Positions 13,125 through 24,341 of a DNA stretch of 64,000 bases are shown in pieces. The notes under the pieces are model-generated. The model did not search any database and was not told where the DNA came from. It was given only the letters and a program-made list of their open reading frames with translations. Every line of letters begins with the position of its first letter. The first letter of the stretch is position 1. Position numbers and translations under genes: made by a program. Origin of the DNA: Medicago truncatula (Eukaryota; Streptophyta; Magnoliopsida; Fabales; Fabaceae); assembly GCF_003473485.1 (NCBI RefSeq), contig NC_053042.1, positions 47,455,762 through 47,519,761 on the forward strand. Reading direction: 5' to 3'.

Positions 13125-13375
13125 TGTCTGAGGTTCGAAAGCGCAGAAATTGCATTATATTATGCATTGTCTTTACAACTGATACAAACTTACGGAGATA
13201 TCTTTTCTTTTTTGGTGGTCGGAATTCGAATCTCAGATCTTACGTATTTTTTTTTTTTGTCATTTAGTTTAGTGGCTTGAACTCGCACAGTTAAATGTGA
13301 AGAAGTGGAGTATCCGAGGTTCGAACATCAACCCCGCATATAATATGTAATATCCCTACAAATTAAACTAAGCTC
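13125..13375. repeat. tRNA-derived retroposon fragments, nested
   Basis: 13125-13196 is a minus-strand tRNA-like relic (reverse: ATCAGTTGTAAAGACAATGC...TTCGAACCTC). 13210-13245 is the head of a second one, broken by an oligo(T). 13248-13375 is a longer relic with GTTTAGTGGC, GAGGTTCGAAC and ACTAAGCTCACGAG. The last part matches the element at 19803-19932. They carry the box B-like GGTTCGAA core. Confidence 0.6.
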
Positions 13376-14199
13376 ACGAGAACATGTATTAACCTCATCT
13401 AATATACTAAGAAGCATTTCTGAGTGTGAATTTAATCTTACAATTTTTACTATCTTCTTAATTGTTAACTTTTCTACTATCAACTGTATTCGGACTTCAA
13501 TTGAAATATAAAAAAAAATATTATTGATAATTGTTATATTATTTGGGAAACAAATTCAAGTTTTTTTTTAATAATTCATTATTTAAAGTAGTTTATTAAT
13601 CATTTGAGTTCAAATAATTATTAAAGATTTTTATAGATTACATTTGAAGATAGTTCATGGATACCACATAAAAATATAAATGTTTGTTGGTTGAGGTAAA
13701 TTTAGTGGAACTGAGAAGAAATTAATACTTCAATAACTTACGATGCAGCATTCAAATTAATTGTAGTTGAAGAGATCGCGTTTTGAACTTAAGTAATATT
13801 TGTGTAAAATAAATTAGGGCGGACGGGGGTATCAATAAAGAATGAGGTCATGTGAACTTTTTGATTGTCACACTAAATAGAAGATCGACATTTAGGCTTA
13901 CATATGTTATGGTGTACGGACGGGTAGAAGGAATACATGGATGTGTGGCCTTGGTCGGGGTTTGCACCACTCGTGGGATGCGAGGTCGGGGATTTTACGG
14001 TGGGACAGGCAGCCCTAAAAGTGGTCAAACATGAGGTTTTGACAATCAACATGTTTTTATACCATTGACTTGTGACACTTTTGTCCTCTTAGAACCAGAG
14101 ATTGTTGACCTTCTACATATAATTTAACGGGTCATGCACAACAATCCTAGCAGCGCAGTTTGTTGTCTGCTTGTCTTATATTTATATGTAATTAATCTT

Positions 14200-14201
<2 letters not shown>
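13376..14201. other. Gene-free AT-rich stretch
   Basis: No gene recognised. A slightly GC-richer patch at 13900-14030 keeps a 60-codon open frame, but it resembles nothing I know. Confidence 0.4.

Positions 14202-14245
<44 letters not shown>
14202..14245. repeat. (AT)n microsatellite
   Basis: An uninterrupted AT dinucleotide run of about 44 bp, likely length-polymorphic. Confidence 0.95.
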
Positions 14246-14249
<4 letters not shown>

Positions 14250-14715
14250 CATCTTATATTGTTTTAGACTTGCAGACGAGCTCATCTATTCTAACTAAAC
14301 GTATGAACGGACCATAATACATACATTCCTTAAATCCACTGAATTGAGGTTGAAAAAAAACGTATATGAACCATCAATATCGAACTCAAGGCTAACTTGT
14401 CATATTATAGTCATATGTGTCCACCAAGGACCAATGTCTAGGTAAGGGTTTGAGGCTAGAAAATCTATTGTTCATTTTAAAGGTTAGTTCATAGTCTATT
14501 CATATATACACATTTTTCTATCCTAAATACCTTATACATTTAGCACATTTTTATTTCATCGTCGTATTGTTTGCAGAAACATCACTCTCCCTCAAAAAAG
14601 AATAAAATCATCGATCGAAGACCAACAACTCAAAGCCATCATCACCTCTCACAAAATATAAATGTCATATTGGACGCCTTCAAATATGAAAATATGTTAC
14701 TACTATTACCACCAT

Positions 14716-14889
14716 GAGGAATGCTAGCAACACTCTCTAGCACTCAATATTTTATTGAGTAAGATCAATATATATCTCATTACTTTATGTGGGTTTCATT
14801 TCCAAAGTGTAGATCCTACATTGATTTCGCCGAATAAAAGAGTGAATGCTAGAAAGAGTGTTCAAAAGAGAGTTTTGATATCATTCCTC
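14716..14889. mobile_element. Mutator-like MITE with 10-bp target duplication
   Basis: A 174-bp element with inverted ends GAGGAATGCTAGCAACACTCT and (reverse) GAGGAATGATATCAAAACTCT. It is flanked by TTACCACCAT (14706-14715) and TTACCACCGT (14890-14899), a 9-10 bp duplication with one change, which fits the Mutator superfamily. A truncated relative sits at 34370-34468. Confidence 0.75.
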
Positions 14890-15006
14890 TTACCACCGTT
14901 TCTATTTCTAGAAAGGTTGACAATTGTCAATGCAGAAGACCGTGAAAAAAATGGAGAACTTCAATTAGCGCTCTTAATGAGATATCATTTGTGAAAAATG
15001 GAGTAA

Positions 15007-15640
15007 TTTTTATTGTTAAATAAAAGTGATAAAGCATGTTTGAGATTGTTTGCCATGCGTATTCTTCTCTCTTTTGGTAAATCATACCTTTTTTATACAA
15101 AAACAAATATGATTGGTTGCACTATAAAATGATGCATGCACTCCTAATGGAGGAAATTGTGTATTGACTGGAATATAAGGGCTAACTAGGAAAGGACATG
15201 TAATTGAAAGCCTGTGGTTTTTTTACTACGAAAAAGCCTATGAAATTGGGACCCCTGTTGAATTAGGTTTACTGTGAGCCCACATTTTGCACAGTATTTG
15301 CGTTTAATTATGAGCCCACATTTTATTCCTAAATTTTTGTATTTATTTAGCATATTTTAATTTTGACATATTCATAGTACTATAGTAGTTTTGTGTGTTT
15401 CATATAAAACATAGGAGCAATTATTTATCGTCACAACCATAAATATATTTGGTTTAGACACAGATGCAATAAAAATAAGTAAATAAAAGAAAAAAATATC
15501 AATTTATTAATATTAAAAATATTGGTTAATATGTGTATTGTTGTGTGTACGCCTAAATAATTTGGATGTGTATCCGTGATTATATTAAAATTTTCCTTTA
15601 TCATAGATCATTTACAAAGTTTATGTGAAAATAAAAACAG
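15007..15640. repeat. Duplicated 0.63-kb segment, copy 1
   Basis: Nearly identical to 51241-51873, from ATTGTTAAATAAAAGTGATA to AAAATAAAAACAGTTA, with only a few percent substitutions by eye. It has no recognisable coding content. Copy 2 ends exactly where a TIR element is inserted, and copy 1 continues with ACAATTTTTATTC, so copy 1 serves as the uninserted site. Confidence 0.85.
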
Positions 15641-16175
15641 TTACAATTTTTATTCTAACCTTCTACAACTTTAAGCTCTAATTAACGAACAATAGATACC
15701 ACTAATATCAAACTCGTCTAATTTTGAGCATATAAGATTACACATAAAAATTTATCATTTTGAGAGATACGTAGCTTTAAATATATTACGAAATCTTGAA
15801 TAAATTAATCTTTATCGTTGTACATTGAAAATAACTAGCAAAATTTGAAAATATTTATAGCTAAAACAACGATGAATTACAAAAACCAACATTTCAAAGT
15901 ATGCATAGGTACAAAAATAATACTTTTAACATTTTACGATTGATTGTTTACCGCATTTTTGAAATCGCAGCATACTCAAACTTTGCATGACATTTTGTAA
16001 GTCTAACTCATTAATTTCGTTGGAATGAACTCACTTGGTTTCTAACAAGACCTTTAATAATTAATAAAAAATAAAGACATTTGATATTAATCAAGGATGA
16101 AATTGTTACACGTATAGCTGCTAATAACGACTCTTCCTGCCATATTATGTGCGTTCGAGCCTCATTCTTTCAGTC
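15641..16175. other. Gene-free AT-rich stretch
   Basis: I see no gene, RNA or named repeat here. Confidence 0.4.
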
Positions 16176-16181
16176 TAAAAA

Positions 16182-16228
16182 AAGCCTAATACATTGTACC
16201 AAAAAAAAAAAAAAAAAGCCTAATACAT
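16182..16228 (+). repeat. Poly(A)-only insertion footprint
   Basis: The 13-bp direct repeat AAGCCTAATACAT (16182-16194, 16216-16228) flanks only TGTACC plus an A run. It looks like a target-site duplication around a retroposed tail. Confidence 0.65.
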
Positions 16229-16647
16229 ATGACTTTGATACCAAATTTCTTTATCAAGATGTCAATTTGTGTTAGCTACGTTAACTAAAACAGTTTAGGT
16301 GCAAACTAGGTTGTATCCTTTCCGCCACATTATCCTGTATTCTTCAACATTGTTGACTATTGTTTAGGGGCTTAAATGGAGGAGAGCTTCTCATGTTACA
16401 ACTTTAATCATAGATTTTCCAATTTGGCCAACGAGGACTTTCTTTTTCGGAACTGCTTTCTAGGGATAAAATGATTTCGATCGTGATCTTTAATTTCGTG
16501 TCAAGGAGGAGGTACTATATGTACCTCGTGTTGTGACCCAAAGTCTCATTGTGGGGGCACTAGCACTAAATGCAGCCTACCATGTTACTTTCAAGATAAA
16601 TGCATTTACCCTTATCTTCGTGAAATGAAAATGAGAAATGCTAACAA

Positions 16648-17079
16648 TGTTCAATTCCAAGCGTGAGTGATTATATCTTACATCGACTGTAAATGGAGAT
16701 GTGGCGTCATATACCTAATGCTTTAAGATTTTGGATGGAGATGTGGCGTCTAAGTCTCTTAGTAGTTTTTAACGTTTAGCCAATTGTCGCTCCCGGCGCT
16801 CCCCTAACTCCCCAACAACTGGTATCAGAACCCTGGTTAGGCCCGATGGGGGAGCGGAAGTGGGATCCTAGTGTGGATCAGGCTAGTGATGTGAGTGACT
16901 CACACTTGAGGTGGAGATTGTTGGGTTTCAAGTGTGAGTGATTATATCTCACATCGGCTAAGAATGGATGAAATGTTGAATATATAAGAGAGGGGACCCA
17001 TATACCTAATGTCTTAAGGTTTTTGATGGAGATGTGGCGTCTAAGTCTCTTGATGGTCCTAGACGTTTAGTCCATTGTC
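16648..17079 (+). mobile_element. TRIM (miniature LTR retrotransposon)
   Basis: The 5' LTR is at 16648-16817 and the 3' LTR at 16919-17079 (start TGTTGGGTTTCAAGTGTGAG). They share GTGAGTGATTATATCT(T/C)ACATCG and GATGTGGCGTCTAAGTCTCT. Directly after the 5' LTR comes a primer-binding site, TGGTATCAGAACC, close to the tRNA-iMet complement, and before the 3' LTR a purine-rich GAGGTGGAGA. The internal part is only about 100 bp, with no coding capacity, as expected for a TRIM. The 3' LTR lacks its last 30 or so bases, and the 5' LTR lacks about 30 bp that the 3' LTR keeps. Confidence 0.82.
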
Positions 17080-17140
17080 CTTATGCATGGTATAGCGAAA
17101 ATACCATATGAATTAGGGGTACACTTTATCTTCTATATAA

Positions 17141-17240
17141 GATCACCATCATCACCCACAACAAGGTTTCGATGTGAATAAATTCTCGAAGATCACCATC
17201 ATCTCCCAAAACAAGGTTTCGACGTGAATAAATTCTTGAA
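17141..17240. repeat. 50-bp tandem duplication
   Basis: Two 50-bp units beginning GATCACCATCATC and ending AATTCT(C/T)GAA, with few differences. They lie between the TRIM and the copia purine tract. Confidence 0.8.
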
Positions 17241-17330
17241 ATAGTTCAGTTTCAAGTGAAGTATAATCTTTATGGTGGAGTATGATTATATGTATAGATA
17301 ATAGAAGCGGAAGATGAAACTTTTACAATC

Positions 17331-17700
17331 AAGGGGGAGATTGTTGGGTTTGATTGTCAAGTTTCTTAAATAAAGAAGAAGACTAAAAAATATTGTCAAG
17401 ACTAAGGCTATATATTGAACCTAAGTTCTTAGTTTTAAGATGCATCAGTCAGTAGCACTTTAAACTTACATCTGACTTGGTTTAAATATTTGTTTTGTGA
17501 TAGTGTGGTTGTACAGTGTATTGAACCTAAGTTCTCTGTTTAAGATGCACCAATCATTAGAACTTTAAGCTTGTATCTGACTTGGTTTAAATATCTGCTT
17601 TGTGAGAGTGTGGTTATATTGTCATTGGGGTGAGAGTGAGAGAAGTCTGTGTGTTGTAAAAAAAATCACATAGTAATAATTCTCTAGTTTATACAAATTG
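17331..17700 (+). mobile_element. Copia-type LTR with polypurine tract
   Basis: AAGGGGGAGAT is followed by TGTTGGGTTTGATTG, the usual copia polypurine tract and LTR start. Inside the LTR a block of about 106 bp beginning TTGAACCTAAGTTC is tandemly duplicated (about 17414-17519 and 17520-17626). The right end is uncertain. No matching 5' LTR or pol is seen nearby. Confidence 0.65.
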
Positions 17701-17921
17701 ACAACGGTCGTTGATTTTTCTCAAGTTTTGAAGATGTATTAAAAAAAATCAAACTTAAGATCTCGAGAGGAGCAAATTTTTAAATTATAGGCCAACACCA
17801 TCGGAGCAACTCAAACATGTTACTACCACACATGATTTATAGCAGCGTGCTAATAATATAAATTTTGAGTTTAATTTATATACATTGTTGGTGTAAAAAG
17901 GTTTTGCGTGCCTCATCATTT

Positions 17922-17971
17922 AATAAATTATTAATACGCAAGTTTTTTTGACAGAATAAATTATAAATACG
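17922..17971 (-). repeat. Oligo(T) insertion footprint with 17-bp duplication
   Basis: AATAAATTATTAATACG and AATAAATTATAAATACG (one mismatch) flank CAAGTTTTTTTGACAG. Read on the minus strand the insert is CTGTC followed by a short A run. Confidence 0.6.
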
Positions 17972-19087
17972 TGCATTGTCATACCTCATTAATTGAGGTA
18001 ACGACATATAATTAGATACATATTTAAAAAAAAAACATATATTAAATACATGTGTAAAAATACTTACACTAATAATATTTATAAATTAAATTCTGAAACT
18101 TTTTTATTGACAATGCATGAAAATTAAACTTAAATAATGCATTAATCTTATTTTTACTACCATAAAAAAACATGTGTATTTTTTAAAGAAACATACGTGT
18201 ATTTTTTGTCATTTTAAATTTAAATTAAAAATATTTTTTACGTTGCTCTTACCACTAAGGATAAATGGTGTGATACAAAATACATCACTTCCTCTGGTCT
18301 TATATATAGATGAAAATCAGATCAACAAAAATTGATGTATTCAATTTAAATTTTGGGCTAAATAAATAAAATCTTGTCAAAAAAAATCGAATTTTGTTGT
18401 TCAAACTTTCTATCGTAGATAAAATATTATATTTTGAATAGAAAATATTGTCCTAGATGAAGTACATATGATTGGAGTTTTTTACTTAATAAAATTGCGG
18501 TACATGTTATCCACTATTAATATTTATAGACTTTTCACTATCAACGTCTTACAATAATCCAAAACGAGAGTATAAAAAAAAAAGAGTTTCCCCTTAAAAA
18601 AAAAACAAAAAAGAGTTTGATATAGACTTGGTGTTTTGGATGTTATATCTTACTAACACTTGTCTTCAATTTTTTTTTTTTTAAATTCGGTGTCCGATTT
18701 AAGAATTAACTAATTTGAAGGGATCAATCTCATCGTCTACTTGCGGGATCCCTATTTAAAGCCAAAACAAAATTGTGTATGGATTTACCTACCAAAATTG
18801 GCACTAGAGAAAATCAAATCTGAGATCTTGAGTTGAACAAACTTCAAGATCCCAAGGGAACCATTAGACCAACCTCAAATTCAACTATGGTCCGCAATTA
18901 ATTTGTTTGGTATGAACACTAGCTAGGTAGTTGCAAATAATGAAAATGAAGGAAAAATATATGATGATTAAAAACCAAGTGATTGAACTTAAGTGGCTAA
19001 TGAACTTCATCAAAAAATGAATCATTTAGGAGAACTTGAGTTTGATTCTCGAATGAAACATTTTTTTATTGGACTTTACTTATATCT
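17972..19087. other. Gene-free AT-rich stretch
   Basis: No gene seen. It contains a small oligo(A) footprint at 18578-18618: AAAAAAGAGTTT on both sides of CCCCTT plus an A run. Confidence 0.45.
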
Positions 19088-19133
19088 TGACTGAACCTCG
19101 TCTTTTTATTTTTGAGAGGTGACTGAACTTCGT
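19088..19133 (-). repeat. Oligo(T) insertion footprint with 14-bp duplication
   Basis: TGACTGAACCTCGT and TGACTGAACTTCGT flank CTTTTTATTTTTGAGAGG. On the minus strand this is a short CCTCTC head and an A-rich tail. Confidence 0.55.
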
Positions 19134-19523
19134 ATTGTTAAAACTTATTTCCCCTAAAATACAGAGATTAACACAATAATATTATGATAAGATTTGAAAT
19201 TTGGAGAGCCTTAATATGGTAAAATTTAACTATCATTCACAAATCTTCGCCTTTTCTCTTCATTTTTCCCATATTCATCCAATGAGGTGAAATTTAAAAA
19301 TTATTACAAATTTTCCTTCATCCATGTCATCTATTGCCATGTCACAAGTTCTAGACCGCGTTAAGCATTAAGCTTTAACCTCAAACTCTAAGTTTAGAAT
19401 AAGGACCGACTTTATACAAACTTCGCAACACAAGAGACCAACATAAAACTTTTAAAACATAAAAAATTAAACCAATATATAAATAAATGTATATCGTACC
19501 CTAGTACCTCCACTTTGTCTCAT

Positions 19524-19658
19524 AAATCCTAGCTCAACTGGCAAAAATGTCGGAATTGTTAGGCCGGATGTTATGACCAGGTTCAAACCCGGTACCTCCA
19601 CTTTATGTGTGTAAGTTTATCATGACTTTGCCATCTCTTCTATCTACCAAAAAAAAAT
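19524..19658 (+). mobile_element. tRNA-derived SINE
   Basis: An A-box-like CCTAGCTCAACTGGCAAA and B-box-like GGTTCAAACCC are followed by a non-tRNA body (TTTATCATGACTTTGCCATC) and TCTATCTACC plus an A run. The same family recurs at 21763-21898 and, reversed, at 24208-24338. No target duplication is evident for this copy. Confidence 0.75.
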
Positions 19659-19802
19659 GTAAGAGAGCAAATAATTCACAAATAAATTATATTTTTTTTT
19701 AGCAATTATAAATGATATGTTAAGGCATATAAAACTTTTTTTACAATGACTATATGAATTAAACTCTATTTATAATTAAGATTAAGTTTTTTAGTTTATA
19801 GT

Positions 19803-19932
19803 TTTTTTTTGTCGGGTAGTTTAATGGCTATAATTCACCGTATAAGGTGAATAAATGGGGTGTCCAGGGTTCGAACCCCGACCCCTGCATAGAAGAATGC
19901 ATTTTCCTACCAACTGAGCTATGCTCACGGGA
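19803..19932 (-). mobile_element. tRNA-related retroposon with oligo(T) end
   Basis: Starts with a T run, then GTCGGGTAGTTTAATGGC, an exact box-B palindrome GGGTTCGAACCCC, and ends CTGAGCTATGCTCACG. The flanks TTAGTTTATAGTT and TTAGCTCATAGTT look like a diverged target duplication. It matches the relic at 13248-13375. Confidence 0.6.
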
Positions 19933-19945
19933 TTAGCTCATAGTT

Positions 19946-21130
19946 ATTATAGTTGCTTGCTTCTTTTTTTTTGGACGAATGTATTGTTATTATTATAATT
20001 TTAGTGAAGAGTGGTATAATATCTGTCAAATTATTTTTTGACAAAAAATATAGATTAATTAAACAGAAAAGCAATTATTTTCTTTCTATTAGTATTTTTA
20101 TCGTGTTTCCACTAGTAAATTACACTTTTTAAATTGCTAGGAAAAAGTTAGTTAAAGTGAACAAAACAGAATAATTAATTCTGGTACCCTTGTTGTGTAT
20201 GAAAATATAAAAAAGTCACATAGTATCAAAATCAATAATTTTTTAATATAGAAAAGAGTGGATGATAAATGTTTGATATACGGTGCCTCCAACCATGAGG
20301 ACAAACATTAAGCCTGAAGTTTGTGGTGTTTTCAGAAAGAGACATATTCCTAGTTATAACATGTATCAATCTCTCTATCACTCAACCCACCGATTCAATT
20401 AAATTCCAAATCAAATGGTAATAACAATAATATCCAAACCCACTAACTAGTTTTTGGACTTTTATGTAAGTGGATGATTTGGTAGAAGGGTACTTTCCCA
20501 GTTCCACGTGTGTGTACATTTTTCTCTATTTTTTTATTTTAGTTTCATTTTGAACTTCATGCATTGCAAATAAATAATGTTGTGGACTTGAGTTGAAAAA
20601 AACCAAATGGTCTCATTCACCAGACATTTGTCGAGGGGCCCCTTAAAAAACCAATTGTCTTTTCTTTTTGGTTGATTAAGATTAGACTGAATGTTTTCTA
20701 TACCTACACACATAATTTTTTTTTTTTTCACTCCTGCCTACATTTTCCAAATTACAAAATAAAAACAACTTTACTTTACCTTCATCAAATTTAAATATTT
20801 TTTAAACTTTGTTTTTTCACCTCCATTCTCCTATTTTTGGATTGTAAAAAGACATTTTGCATTTTTTTTGACAAATACATTTTGTATAAAAATTGAGTTT
20901 TCTAAAAGAGATATTTATTTTGTGCCAATGATGGGTTAAATTAAATATGGTTGGTGCAAGTAGATGGCCAAGCTTGGAGCTTCCTTAGATATCATCATAC
21001 ATCTCCTCCAGAAGGCTTTCGGAGTCTCTCGAGGATTGATGCGGCCGAAACTATTTTTTCTATAGAATAGTTTGTTCTTCTCTTTCTCTTTTTTTTTCTT
21101 TTGTCCTTGTTTAGCATTTGTAACAAAAAA
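19946..21130. other. Gene-free AT-rich stretch
   Basis: No gene recognised. It contains a possible oligo(T) footprint at 20852-20884 (ACATTTTG repeated around CATTTTTTTTGACAAAT). Confidence 0.4.
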
Positions 21131-21139
21131 AAAAAGTAG

Positions 21140-21490
21140 AGTCGAATTGAAGTCAGGTTGTGGAGGTTTATCGTGGGATTCTGATGACAATTGGATATGT
21201 GGTTTTGCTAAGTTTATTGACGCGTGTAATACATTGGTTGCTGAAATATGAAGGGTCTTTGAAGGGTTACAATTGACTCAATTTAGGGGGTTATGGGTTA
21301 TGGAACTTTTGTATCGACTCTAAAGCAGTCGTAAATAACTTGAAGGGAGGCAAGACAAATAATGTGTTGGATTGACAATTAATTCAGAAAATCCAGAGTT
21401 TGTTAGAATCATTAAGAGGTTAAAGTCTGTCATTTGTATCATGATACTAATCGATGAGGAATGCTCTAACAAATATGGGGTGTCATAGTG
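21140..21490 (+). pseudogene. LINE RNase H (RVT_3-like) remnant
   Basis: The translation, through stops and frameshifts, reads CGGLSWDSDDNWICGFAKF, TLVAEI, VFEGLQL, then a frame change to DSKAVVNNLKGG and LYHDTN. These correspond to the plant RNase H-like domain fused to non-LTR reverse transcriptases (GGxxRDxxGNWxxGFA, EL..GL, DSxxV). Several stops make it dead. Confidence 0.7.
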
Positions 21491-21762
21491 AGGAGTCTTT
21501 GGTGTTTGCGTGAGTCTTATTCGAGTCAAATTTGTCAAATATTATTAGGTGGTGTTAGTGGAGTTTACACTCCTCGTCTAGTTGCTCTGCAGTTTCTTTT
21601 TTTCACGGGCAGAGACGCTCTTTGTTTTAAAAAGAAAAAAACTTTGAAAAGTCGGTTTTTTTATTATTGAAAAATGTTCCCTTTTATCTTGACCATAAAA
21701 GTTGTCTTTGTTTGAGCTCCTGTTTTTATTTTTAGGTTATAAAGTAATGTAAATGTGGTCCA

Positions 21763-21898
21763 CAAATCTTAGTTCAATTGACAAAAATGTCAAAATTGTT
21801 ACGTCAGACGTTTTGATCAGGGTTCAAACCCCGACACCTCCACATATATGTGTGAGTTTATAGTGACTTTGTCATTTCATCTATCTACAAAAATAAAA
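21763..21898 (+). mobile_element. tRNA-derived SINE, second copy
   Basis: The same architecture as 19524-19658: CTTAGTTCAATTGACAAA, GGGTTCAAACCCC, TGTGAGTTTATAGTGACTTTG, then TCTATCTAC and an A-rich end. Confidence 0.75.
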
Positions 21899-22727
21899 TC
21901 ATATAAATCATATAAATGTGCAAATTGTTTGGGAAATAACTTTCAAATAATATTTGTCATATTTTTAAAAGTCTTAGAAGATAACTGCCAAAAACTATTT
22001 TTAGAATATGTCATATTTTTAAAAGTTTTAGAAGATATAACTGACAAAAACTATTTTTAGAATAAATAGTAAGTTGGGGTTAAAAGAGCAACCATCTATA
22101 AATGTTGATGAAATTGAAAATAAAACGGTCCACGCTGGGTAAACTATGAAAATTACTTTCGTACCCCTTATTTGTACTCTTACTTCCCATCTAAATACCA
22201 ATGATCCGGAAATAAGATGTATTAAAACAACAAAATTTATTTTAATCAATATTTTCTCTCTCCTCTAAAAAGAGTTTATTTTACGAGAAGCTGCTCTTAA
22301 CAGCTTCTCTTTTTAGATTATAATTTTTTTTAAAAGCTATAACAAACAGATGCAAAACTCTTAAAAGTGATTTTTTTTTTTTAAATAATTTTTTCTTAAA
22401 AAAAAACTATAACAAACGGGCTCTAAAATTAACTCATATCGATGGATTTTGTTTGTCATAATAAGTTAACATTTTTTCTAATTTTTTTACCAAACATACC
22501 ATTAATATAATCTCTAAACAATTTAGTCCCTAAATTATACGAAATCCGTCAATATCATCTTTAAAGTATATGAAAATTTATCAACTTATGATGAAGACCT
22601 CGAAGAAGTCCAATGACCACAAGAGAATGTGATTACTAGAATTAAAGCTAAAAGACTCCTGAAATGGAAGATTGCTACTTTGTTGGTTGAAATCTTGTTG
22701 GAGAGTCCAATGAAGTTAAGCTATTCT
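21899..22727. other. Gene-free stretch with hAT-like debris
   Basis: Around 22270-22430 the sequence ends in AACAAACGGGCTCTA, the kind of end seen in many legume nonautonomous hAT elements, but I could not pair both ends. A short duplication (CATATTTTTAAAAGT..TTAGAAGATA) lies at 21958-22035. No gene. Confidence 0.4.
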
Positions 22728-22738
22728 AAGTATTGTTT

Positions 22739-22824
22739 TTTTTTTTTTTTATGATCGGGGTTCGAACTCGGATCTTACATATTTTATGCATTGTCCATAT
22801 CAACTGAGTTAAACTCACGAGGAC
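22739..22824 (-). mobile_element. tRNA-only mini-retroposon with target duplication
   Basis: On the minus strand: CGTGAGTTTAACTCAGTTG, GACAATGCATAAAATATG, the box-B-like GAGTTCGAACCCC and an A run, about 86 bp in all. The 11-bp direct repeat AAGTATTGTTT (22728-22738, 22825-22835) flanks it exactly. There is no SINE body beyond the tRNA-like part. Confidence 0.72.
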
Positions 22825-22835
22825 AAGTATTGTTT

Positions 22836-23999
22836 GTTTCTAATTACGAGTCTTACTAGAAATTTAATAAAGTTTTAACTTTTAATACTTGAGCTTTTGT
22901 TTGTTTTAGTGGGTTCTTTTTGTAATTGAGACAATTTAGTTCTCTTTAAAACATGTGTAATTTGACCCATTGGTTAATTTTAGTGATATAATGGGTGTGT
23001 CTTAGTATTCACCTTGAACACATTCGTAACTTTTTTAAAGTGTTGGATTGACGTGGTCACTGACGGATCCAGAAATTTTGGAAAGTGGGGGCCACATACA
23101 TACAAATTTGAAACATTAAATTAACATATATAAAAATGAAACATTAAATAAACATATATAAACTTTGTGTCAAAGTGTGTGTTTATGTGCGGGCCACTAG
23201 AAAAATGTGGTGTGGGCTATTTAGTCAACATTTCAATTATAAATATATATTACTCTATTCCTACCACCTAAAAAAAATTCTCAAAATTTAGTGCAAGCAC
23301 AAACCTACATACTCTAATACATGGACCCGTCCCGAGACGTGGTTGGATATTTATCAAGTATTAACTTTAAAATTTATAAAATTAATGAATGATGCATATA
23401 TGCATAATTCATTTAAGCATCTAATATGATATGAGTCTTTTATGGTAAACGATCTTATGAATAAAGTGAAGTTAAAAATTATCTTTTAAAATGAGTTTTT
23501 TTTTTCTTCCTGATTTCTCATAGACCTTTTAAAGTGGATAACCTTATTCAAGATATTATTAAACGGTTTAAAATTTAAACATTGATTCGTCACACTATAA
23601 CAAATATAACACTGGGTTCATTAGACAAACTTCGTTGGTAAATAAATCCATTAATTTATTTAGAGATTGGAAGGGTAGTTACCATCTGACATCTTGGTTT
23701 GGAGTAGTAGGTGGTATCGTTTTAATAACTTCAATTCTTTGTGTTTGGCAGCATTAAGTGCTACCTGCAAAATACATGTAGAGAACTGGGAAGTCAGTCA
23801 CCCTCTCACACTGCACTACACTCATTTTAAATTTAAATCTTTCAAATATATCATAGATTCTAGCGGTCCAATATCGTAACCTGCTACTCTTTATAATTCA
23901 AAATATAATGTGACAAAACCAACACAGTATTGGAGTACTATAGCATGGTAATTCCTAAACTTAATCTATTTATGTTGATAAAATATGAATTAACGCATC
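22836..23999. other. Gene-free AT-rich stretch
   Basis: No gene recognised. It holds a 28-bp tandem duplication at 23108-23161 (GAAACATTAAAT(T/A)AACATA units). Confidence 0.45.
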
Positions 24000-24000
24000 A

Positions 24001-24054
24001 ACGTAAGCATAACTTAGTTTTATTAAAAAAAAAATACGTAAGCATAATTTAGTT
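24001..24054 (+). repeat. Poly(A)-only insertion footprint with 19-bp duplication
   Basis: ACGTAAGCATAACTTAGTT and ACGTAAGCATAATTTAGTT (one mismatch) flank a 16-bp insert, TTATT plus an A run. Confidence 0.7.
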
Positions 24055-24207
24055 AATAAGGACTTGCAATATAGAGAGATTTGAATTCGAATTATAGATT
24101 TCATACTTATTTATTTTAAGAGTTGATTTTATTTTTTAAAATGAATGCAGATATGACTTTGTATAAAAAAAAAAAGAATTTGGTAGCATATTCAAAGAGT
24201 CTAATCT

Positions 24208-24338
24208 TTTTTAGATAGACCAAATGATAAAGTAATTATAAATTCACAGACACAAGTGAAGGTATCGGGGTTCTAACCCAGTCATAGTATCCGACCTAAC
24301 AATTTCGACATTTTTATCAGTTGAGTTAGGACTTATTG
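24208..24338 (-). mobile_element. tRNA-derived SINE with perfect 18-bp duplication
   Basis: The reverse strand reads AAGTCCTAACTCAACTGATA, GGGTTAGAACCCC, TTTATAATTACTTTATC and TCTATCTAAAAA. The direct repeat ATTCAAAGAGTCTAATCT lies at 24190-24207 and 24339-24356, so both ends are fixed. This copy defines the full family length, about 130 bp. Confidence 0.85.
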
Positions 24339-24341
24339 ATT

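Noticed and set aside
19850-19900. A functional tRNA gene around GGGTTCGAACCCC
   Set aside because: No acceptor stem or full cloverleaf; oligo(T) end and flanking repeats indicate a retroposon.
23108-23161. Another tail-only footprint
   Set aside because: The repeated 28-bp units are directly adjacent with no oligo(A/T) insert, so it is a simple tandem duplication.
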